Assembly (NCBI GenBank): GCA_963605535.1
Contig: CAVCXB010000146.1
Coordinates: forward strand, 1 to 7,706
DNA length: 7,706 bases
Reading direction: 5' to 3'
Source: Anthropogastromicrobium chipingensis_A
Lineage (GTDB): Bacteria; Bacillota; Clostridia; Lachnospirales; Lachnospiraceae
The translations under genes and the position numbers were made by a program. Positions 1 through 4,776 of the stretch are shown here, one piece after another (position 1 is the first letter of the stretch; each line of letters starts with the position of its first letter). The notes beneath the pieces were generated by a model, which was not told where the DNA came from, made no database searches, and saw only the letters and a program-made list of their open reading frames with translations.

Positions 1-59
1 TTCTGACCTCTGCCCAGGCAATGGTTGGAGTATCCTGTTGCTGGGGCATGGCGCATACA
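1..59 (-). other. Structured 5' leader or start of a non-coding RNA (runs off the window)
   Basis: The first 59 or so nt transcribed from the edge promoter contain an inverted repeat: TGCCCCAGCAA (plus 48-38) and TTGCCTGGGCA (plus 21-11) pair at 9 of 11 positions around a 16-nt loop, which itself contains the small self-complementary GGATACTCC. The hairpin begins about 10 nt from the predicted start of transcription and is followed by no T run, so it is not a terminator. ATGs at 60 and 56 open short frames but lack a ribosome binding site. I do not recognise a known riboswitch, T-box, 6S, SRP, tmRNA or RNase P signature in the visible part. In many Firmicutes rpsO follows ribF, so an rpsO leader is one possibility, unproven. 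Confidence 0.45.
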
Positions 60-65
60 TGTGAT

Positions 66-94
66 ATACTAGCACATAATTTTCTCTTTGTCAA
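66..94 (-). promoter_or_regulatory. Strong sigma-A-type promoter pointing out of the window
   Basis: On the minus strand a perfect -35 TTGACA (plus positions 89-94) is followed by exactly 17 bp and then TAGTAT (66-71) as -10. The -10 matches TATAAT at four of six positions and is preceded by TG one base away (an extended -10). It begins only 10 bp after the stop of the NlpC/P60 gene, so it should drive whatever lies beyond position 1. Transcription would start near 57-60. No terminator is visible between the stop codon and this promoter, so upstream readthrough may also feed the next gene. Promoter activity is inferred from consensus match. Confidence 0.8.
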
Positions 95-104
95 AGGTTT
101 TTTA

Positions 105-1421
105 TCAATCTCCCATCACATTTTTCATGATGACTGGCGGACAATATTTCCAGCTGCTGACACAGATACCCTTTGACTCAGATGCTGCATGAATGATCTT
201 ACCATTTCCGATGTAAATCGCAACATGGCCGATCACACCCGGATAACGACCGACATAAAAGATCAGATCACCCGGACGAATGGTATCCTCATTGACGGTT
301 ACACCAACCTCTGCCTGTGCACCAGAAAATTCCGGAAGCAGCACGCCAAACATCTTATACAGACACATTGTATAACCGGAGCAGTCGACACTACCCTCTG
401 GTGTCAATTCCTTGCCACCCCATATATAGCTACCACCATAATACTCGAATGCCTTTCGAATCAAATCTTGACGTGTTTCAGACACACCATCAAGTGAGAA
501 ATAGATTGCCTCGTCGAGGAAATAGCCGGTAGAAACATTCTCTCGCTTTACATAACCGGACAGCTCAGTAACGGCCTCGATTTCAACCCAGTCCTTGGTC
601 TCGCCATTGATGTCGTAGCGTTCACCCTTAAAGAAGGTCGTAATGACATCCGAGCCTTCCTTTGGCTCATACAGCGCATCAACAGACTCCGTCAGAATCT
701 CTGCCATGTACTTCATGCTGGAAAGCGCAAGCTTTCTTGCTTCCTTTCCTGTCGTAACATACTCAGCCGAAACGTAGCCGGTCGCACCGCCAGACTCGAT
801 CTTCATCCAGCCATCGTTTTCCTCTAAGATCTCAACTGCGCAGTTTTTAAAGATAACGCCGCAGATCTCATAATCCGTTGACGGACCTTTTCTCATATTT
901 AAGTAGTTGCGCACACCGGTAATCATACCGAGGTTGGTATACTTGTCAAGAACGGCTTTCTTTGCCTGACGTACCTCTTCGCTCTCGGTGGATTCCTCTT
1001 CGGTGCTCTCCTCCTCAGAGGATGCTTCCTCAGATGACTCCGACTCGTCTTCACTCGCCGGTTCTTCTGCCTCAGAAGACATCGCAAGCTCAGATTCACT
1101 CTCAGAATCTGTTTCCGATTCCGATGACGCTTCACTGTTTGCTTCCTGAGAAGTATTTCCCCCCTGTGAAGCCTTTGTGCTCGGCTCATTTGTTGCAGGC
1201 TCTGTCTTTGTCTCTTCCATAGAAGCATTTGCAGTGACAGCTGCCTCTGTGACTTTGTTTGGAATGCTCTGTGGTTTTGCCTTGTTCTTCTCCAGATAAT
1301 ACAAGGCACCGAGGCTCATGACTCCTGCTAAAAACAGTATCGTCAGCAGTACTGCCGCGATCAGTAAGCCATTGCCGGAGCCTTTACGCTTTTTTTTCGC
1401 TGAATCCTTCCTGTTTTCCAT
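105..1421 (-). CDS. Membrane-anchored SH3-domain NlpC/P60 (C40) cell-wall peptidase
   Basis: Predicted extracytoplasmic peptidoglycan endopeptidase, probably cleaving near gamma-D-Glu/diamino acid bonds in stem peptides. In the 438-residue product: a basic cytoplasmic start (KKKRKG), one hydrophobic helix at about 19-43 with no lipobox Cys, hence likely an uncleaved anchor; a Ser/Glu-rich linker (about 92-149); bacterial SH3 domain one (166-225, with NYLNMRKGPS); a second, weaker SH3-like segment (about 246-300); and NlpC/P60 at 316-438. The catalytic residues fit C347 in DCSGY, H399 in GHVAIYIG and H411 in IIHAAS. ATG at 1421 is chosen because GAGAGG lies 7 nt upstream; a GTG at 1457 is in frame but has no ribosome binding site and would add 12 odd residues. 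It overlaps ribF by 38 bp, implying coupling. The exact bond and physiological role are unknown. Confidence 0.9.
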   Translation of the reverse strand: MENRKDSAKKKRKGSGNGLLIAAVLLTILFLAGVMSLGALYYLEKNKAKPQSIPNKVTEAAVTANASMEETKTEPATNEPSTKASQGGNTSQEANSEASSESETDSESESELAMSSEAEEPASEDESESSEEASSEEESTEEESTESEEVRQAKKAVLDKYTNLGMITGVRNYLNMRKGPSTDYEICGVIFKNCAVEILEENDGWMKIESGGATGYVSAEYVTTGKEARKLALSSMKYMAEILTESVDALYEPKEGSDVITTFFKGERYDINGETKDWVEIEAVTELSGYVKRENVSTGYFLDEAIYFSLDGVSETRQDLIRKAFEYYGGSYIWGGKELTPEGSVDCSGYTMCLYKMFGVLLPEFSGAQAEVGVTVNEDTIRPGDLIFYVGRYPGVIGHVAIYIGNGKIIHAASESKGICVSSWKYCPPVIMKNVMGD

Positions 1422-2352
1422 CGTTTCCCCTCTCTTCAAAGTAGGCGTGGCACGCACATGAGTCGGTCTTAAGCTGTTTTTTCAACGCATCAAGCCCGGA
1501 AAAACGAACCTCTTGCCTCTCGTAGTGAAAGAAGCTTACCTCTATCTGCTCCCCATACGCCATTTTGTTATATTGTAGCAGATGGGACTCTAAAAGTAAA
1601 TCAGATTTTGTGGCATCTTTTTCAACGGTAGGACGATGACCAACATTGGTGATGGCCTCGTAGGAATTTCCTCCAATCTGTACCTTTGAAAAATAAACAC
1701 CAACTGGCACAAGCAGCTTTTCTTCTGGCCATGTAAGATTCATTGTCGCAAAACCGATTGTGTGACCAATGGATTTTCCATGAATGACGGTTCCTGAAAG
1801 TGAAAATGGTCGTCCCAGCATGTCCATAGCCTCTTCCATGCGACCTTTGCTTATGGCTTCGCGGATGTGGCTGCTGCTGATTGGCTCTCCCTTGTAGGAA
1901 ACCTTATCAAATACTTCAAATTCATAGCCACACTCGTGAGCCATTTCTTCTAAGAGTGCAACATTTCCTTTTCGCTCATAGCCAAAACAAAAATCTGGTC
2001 CTGCGGCAACGAAGGCTGCCCCAATTTTCTTGCACAAAATGTCCTGAACGAACACACGCGGATCGGTGTGACGCACCTTCTCGGTAAAGGGATATTCGAT
2101 CAGGTAGTCAATTCCGTAGGATTCGAGGAATTCTTTTTTCTCATCGTTTGGTGTCAGCTGACGTGCATCTTCGCGTCCCGGAATTGGTGGCACGAAGAAA
2201 GTAAATACTACGGTCTTTAGCCCCTGCTTTTTCTTTCCAAGCAGGGCATTTAGAAGACGCTGATGCCCTTTGTGGATTCCATCGAATTTGCCGAGCGTGA
2301 CGGCGGTCTTCTCTGTGATCTGAAAATCCTCTGTATTGCAAATTACCTGCAT
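1384..2352 (-). CDS. ribF: Bifunctional riboflavin kinase / FAD synthetase
   Basis: Phosphorylates riboflavin to FMN and adenylates FMN to FAD. The N-terminal FAD synthetase half (about 1-170) has the nucleotidyltransferase motif GKFDGIHKGH (21-30), GPDFCFG (118-124) with RKGN (127-130), and ISSSHIR (158-164). The C-terminal kinase half has GTVIHGKSIGHTIGFATMN (187-205), GVY (218-220), NVGHRPTV (236-243) and the catalytic Glu in LLLESH (E255). The kinase PTxN motif reads ATMN: Thr and Asn are kept, but Pro is replaced by Ala. ATG at 2352 has AAAGGAG with a 7-nt spacer, 15 bp after the truB stop. The 322 residues are slightly long because the tail after HAYFEE is out-of-frame reading into the next gene. 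Cytoplasmic. Confidence 0.96.
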   Translation of the reverse strand: MQVICNTEDFQITEKTAVTLGKFDGIHKGHQRLLNALLGKKKQGLKTVVFTFFVPPIPGREDARQLTPNDEKKEFLESYGIDYLIEYPFTEKVRHTDPRVFVQDILCKKIGAAFVAAGPDFCFGYERKGNVALLEEMAHECGYEFEVFDKVSYKGEPISSSHIREAISKGRMEEAMDMLGRPFSLSGTVIHGKSIGHTIGFATMNLTWPEEKLLVPVGVYFSKVQIGGNSYEAITNVGHRPTVEKDATKSDLLLESHLLQYNKMAYGEQIEVSFFHYERQEVRFSGLDALKKQLKTDSCACHAYFEERGNDGKQEGFSEKKA

Positions 2353-2367
2353 CTTTGGTCTCCTTTG

Positions 2368-3294
2368 TTAATTCCGATAAAAAATTTTCACAGGTTTCAG
2401 TAAGTGGCTGTCCCCATCAAGGCGATAGACTCCTATAAATTCGCTATCTCCCCCATTTTCATTTAAATACAGGCGTACACATGTATCTATAGCCCCCTCT
2501 GGTAGCCTCGAAACAGCATCAACACCGATCGCATTTCCATTTTTAAGCTGTTTCTCAAATTCGTTCGATGCGAGTACCTTAGGAAAATGGCCCAAAGCGC
2601 TATCAATCGTAATGATGCGCTCTTCGAGCCGGTTATCATCGACCAGTGCTTTGATTTCGTCAAGCGTAAGCGCCTGCCCTTTTGAAAAGCCGCCCGCCAT
2701 CACGCGTGTTAAACTGCTCATGCAAGCCTCACAGCCAAGCGTCTTGCCGATATCAACACAAAGTGTACGGATGTAGGTTCCAGCGGAGCAGGTGACAAGA
2801 AAACGTGCCTTGTTGCCCGTTACAGATAAAACTTCAATATCCTTTAATGTAACTGGCACAGCCTTTCGCTCGACAATCTTTCCCTCTCTTGCGAGCTGAT
2901 AGAGCTTTTTTCCGTCGATTTTCTTTGCGGAATACATCGGCGGTACCTGATTGTAGGTTCCTTCAAAGGCGCAGATCGCCTGTCTAATTTGTTCTGGCGT
3001 ATAGGAGACGTCCTGTGTCTGCAGGATTGTTCCCCAAATGTCTTCTGTGTCAGTCTGAACACCAAAGGTCACCTCTGCCTCGTAGGTCTTCCAGTGATCG
3101 GGCAAGAGATCAAAGGTCTTTGTTCCCAGGCCAAGGCCGACGGCAAGTACACCCTCTGCCTGCGGATCAAGTGTTCCGGTATGGCCGATGCGCTTCTGGT
3201 GCAGGATGCCGCGCAGCTTTGCCACTACGTCATGTGAGGTATAGCCGCGCTCCTTCCATACCGCGATCAGGCCGTTGTAATGCTCAGCCTGCAT
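2368..3294 (-). CDS. truB: tRNA pseudouridine(55) synthase TruB
   Basis: Converts U55 in the T loop of tRNAs to pseudouridine. The 308-residue product has typical Firmicutes length. Conserved elements: YTSHDVV (18-24), catalytic motif GHTGTLDP (37-44) with nucleophile D43, YEAEVTFGVQTDTED (71-85) with the base-stacking Tyr71, VPPMYSAKKIDG (117-128), and SAGTYIRTL (170-178) with Arg176. The C-terminal 60 or so residues fit the TruB C-terminal/PUA-like part. ATG at 3294 overlaps the end of nrnA by 11 bp (nrnA TGA at 3284-3286), so translational coupling is likely. Its ribosome binding site is strong but unusually close. No alternative ATG, GTG or TTG start exists in the next dozen codons, so this start is kept. 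Confidence 0.96.
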   Translation of the reverse strand: MQAEHYNGLIAVWKERGYTSHDVVAKLRGILHQKRIGHTGTLDPQAEGVLAVGLGLGTKTFDLLPDHWKTYEAEVTFGVQTDTEDIWGTILQTQDVSYTPEQIRQAICAFEGTYNQVPPMYSAKKIDGKKLYQLAREGKIVERKAVPVTLKDIEVLSVTGNKARFLVTCSAGTYIRTLCVDIGKTLGCEACMSSLTRVMAGGFSKGQALTLDEIKALVDDNRLEERIITIDSALGHFPKVLASNEFEKQLKNGNAIGVDAVSRLPEGAIDTCVRLYLNENGGDSEFIGVYRLDGDSHLLKPVKIFYRN

Positions 3295-4261
3295 AATCCT
3301 CCTTCGGAATCCGGTTTACGATCTCCGTGATAATCTCATCCGGACTCTGATTGTAGAATGTGCATCCCGATGCGCGAACATGACCACCGCCGCCAAAGGT
3401 AACAGCCAGTGCGCTGACATTTACTACATGGTTGGAACGGAAGCTGCACTTGTAAACACCCGGCTCCGTTTCATATAAGAATACGGCAACATCTGCACCG
3501 CGAATATTGCGAAGCTCACTTACAACGCTGTCAAGCTCAGAGGAGGTAACCCCAAAACGATCCATATCTTCTTTTGACATATAAGACCATACAAGGAAAC
3601 CATCAAGCAGTTGCTCTGCCTTCGAAATGGCATACGCGCTTGCCTTTGCCTCGTCAAATCCCTTCTCGTAGAAGGTCTTCTGAATCAAATCGGTGAACGG
3701 AATGCCAAATGTGATCAGCTTTGCTGCGCGATTCATGGTATCTGTGGAGACATTGGAGTACTGGAACACACCAGTATCGTGAACCATTCCGGTGTACAGA
3801 CACATTGCGGTGTTGTAGCCAATCTTGTCCTCCTCGAAGATGGTATAAAGTACCTCACAAGCAGAACCAATCTGTCCCTGTACATAGTTTACATCACCAA
3901 AGATCGGATTGCTGATGTGATGATCGATCATAACACGCTTCTTTGCGGTATCAAACAATTCTCTTCCAGTTCCGATACGATCTGCGTCTGCACAGTCAAG
4001 CGAATAGACCACATCGTATACCTGTGGCTCAAACTCATGACGAATCATCTCAGTACCCGGAAGCATATTGAAAGCGGTCGGATATGGCTCAAGATAAACG
4101 TCTGCCTCGTAGCCATAATTGTCCTTTAAATAATGATATAAGGACAGGCAAGAGGAGATGCAGTCTCCATCTGGATGAAGATGACCAACGATTGCAGTCT
4201 TTCTGACCGTTGCAAATTCGGCGCGAAGTTCTTCAATTGTATTATTCGGGCGCTTTTCCAT
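3284..4261 (-). CDS. nrnA: DHH/DHHA1 phosphoesterase, NrnA-like (nanoRNase / pAp phosphatase)
   Basis: Cytoplasmic metal-dependent phosphoesterase of the DHH superfamily; relatives degrade 2-5-nt RNAs from the end and dephosphorylate pAp. The 325-residue product is of family length. Metal ligands are visible: HLHPDGD (H27, D31, D33), SLDCADADR (D89), the signature DHH at 113-115, and TGMVHDTG with D162. The C-terminal DHHA1 domain carries GGGGHVRASG (290-299), the substrate-binding loop. ATG at 4261 has AAGGAGG (4270-4276) inside the end of rbfA with an 8-nt spacer. The gene sits between rbfA and truB as in many Clostridia. The family is certain; which substrate dominates (nanoRNA, pAp, or cyclic-dinucleotide breakdown products such as pApA) cannot be told from sequence. 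Confidence 0.92.
   Translation of the reverse strand: MEKRPNNTIEELRAEFATVRKTAIVGHLHPDGDCISSCLSLYHYLKDNYGYEADVYLEPYPTAFNMLPGTEMIRHEFEPQVYDVVYSLDCADADRIGTGRELFDTAKKRVMIDHHISNPIFGDVNYVQGQIGSACEVLYTIFEEDKIGYNTAMCLYTGMVHDTGVFQYSNVSTDTMNRAAKLITFGIPFTDLIQKTFYEKGFDEAKASAYAISKAEQLLDGFLVWSYMSKEDMDRFGVTSSELDSVVSELRNIRGADVAVFLYETEPGVYKCSFRSNHVVNVSALAVTFGGGGHVRASGCTFYNQSPDEIITEIVNRIPKEDYAG
3295..3304 (-). promoter_or_regulatory. truB ribosome binding site with 3-nt spacer
   Basis: AAGGAGG (3298-3304 on the plus coordinates) is a near-perfect match to the 16S anti-SD, but only ATT separates it from the truB ATG. Five to nine bases are usual, as for nrnA (8) and ribF (7) here. The site lies inside the nrnA coding region, and the nrnA stop is just downstream of the truB ATG, so ribosomes ending nrnA could restart on truB. 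Reduced independent initiation is inferred. Confidence 0.7.
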
Positions 4262-4264
4262 AAG

Positions 4265-4663
4265 TTATGCCTCCTTTCCCTCAGAGCTCTCTGCTGGCTC
4301 CTTGGCTGCGAGCTCACTTGCAACCTCATCAATCAATCCGGTCATATGAACACCATACTCAATGGACTGGTCTAACACGAACGTCAGCTCTGGTGTATTT
4401 CTAAGGTTTACAGAGGATGCAAGCATTCTTCTGATATACGGCTTTGCATTCTTTAAGCCTTCCATTGTGCTCTTCTGTGCTTCCTCATTTCCGAAAACGC
4501 TGATATAAGCCTTGCAGTACTTTAAATCTGGTGTAACCTCTGCCATGACAACAGTTGTCATCGGGTGAATTCTCGGATCCTTAATTTCCTGCTGGATAAT
4601 ACGGCTGAGTTCTCTCTGAACCTCAGCGTTGATTCTGATATTTTTAATACTATTTTTACGCAT
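4265..4663 (-). CDS. rbfA: 30S ribosome-binding factor RbfA
   Basis: Small KH-fold protein that binds the immature 30S subunit, assists late 16S rRNA maturation and helps in cold adaptation. The 132-residue product is of normal family length. It shows the family pattern: RINAEVQRELSRII near the start, DPRI at 29-32, the strand VVMAEVTPDLKYCKAYISVFG (a break is expected after PDL; residues 38-58), and the C-terminal part with LRNTPELTFVLD. The last 20 or so residues are an Ala/Glu/Lys tail, probably disordered. ATG at 4663 is preceded by AAGGAG with a 5-nt spacer. It follows infB across a structured 113-bp gap and its stop lies 3 bp before the next start, which suits an operon working on translation and RNA. 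Confidence 0.95.
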   Translation of the reverse strand: MRKNSIKNIRINAEVQRELSRIIQQEIKDPRIHPMTTVVMAEVTPDLKYCKAYISVFGNEEAQKSTMEGLKNAKPYIRRMLASSVNLRNTPELTFVLDQSIEYGVHMTGLIDEVASELAAKEPAESSEGKEA

Positions 4664-4683
4664 GTTCTCTCCTTAATCTTCCG

Positions 4684-4720
4684 ATATAGACTCGTTACCG
4701 AAACGGTGCCGAGACGATAT
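4684..4720. promoter_or_regulatory. 37-bp imperfect palindrome upstream of rbfA
   Basis: Positions 4684-4720 form an inverted repeat with a 3-nt centre (AAA on the plus strand). The inner arms ACCG/CGGT are perfect; then comes a two-position interruption, and the outer arms ATATAGACTCG/CGAGACGATAT pair at 9 of 11 positions. As minus-strand RNA it gives 13 Watson-Crick pairs with a UUU loop. It ends about 10 nt before the rbfA ribosome binding site AAGGAG (4669-4674). It lacks a T tract, so it is not a second terminator. It could be an RNA processing site, a translation-control hairpin or a protein-binding site; the sequence does not decide between these. I found no convincing -35/-10 pair in this gap. 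Confidence 0.5.
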
Positions 4721-4729
4721 GCTTTATTT

Positions 4730-4764
4730 CCAAAAAGCCATGACATCGCTGCCATGGCTTTTGG
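4730..4764 (-). terminator. Terminator-like hairpin after infB
   Basis: On the minus strand, 12 nt after the infB TAA, an A-rich run leads into the arm AAAAGCCATG (4762-4753). A 10-nt loop follows, then CATGGCTTTTT (4742-4732). The GC core is 6 bp, extended by A:T pairs, with the T run directly after the core. This is the shape of an intrinsic terminator, but the U tract is only five long and is followed by GG, so it may be leaky and act as an attenuator that lowers rbfA and downstream expression relative to infB. The arms also pair as RNA from the plus strand, where TTTTTG follows, but no plus-strand gene ends here. Termination itself is inferred. Confidence 0.55.
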
Positions 4765-4776
4765 TTTTTGTTCTGC

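Noticed and set aside
1..60. Short minus-strand frames from ATGs at 60 and 56
   Set aside because: They lie at the predicted transcription start with no ribosome binding site, and the peptides match nothing I recognise.
923..1309. 128-codon minus-strand frame within the hydrolase gene
   Set aside because: It is an out-of-frame reading of the Ser/Glu-rich linker giving an Arg/Gln-rich artefact; the correct frame has clear SH3 and NlpC/P60 domains on either side.
1422..1457. GTG at 1457 as the start of the NlpC/P60 gene
   Set aside because: It has no ribosome binding site and would extend the overlap with ribF to 74 bp. ATG at 1421 has a suitable site and gives a typical basic N-terminus before the membrane helix.
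3611..4129. 172-codon open frame on the plus strand opposite nrnA
   Set aside because: It is a shadow of the conserved DHH gene, with no domain and no ribosome binding site.
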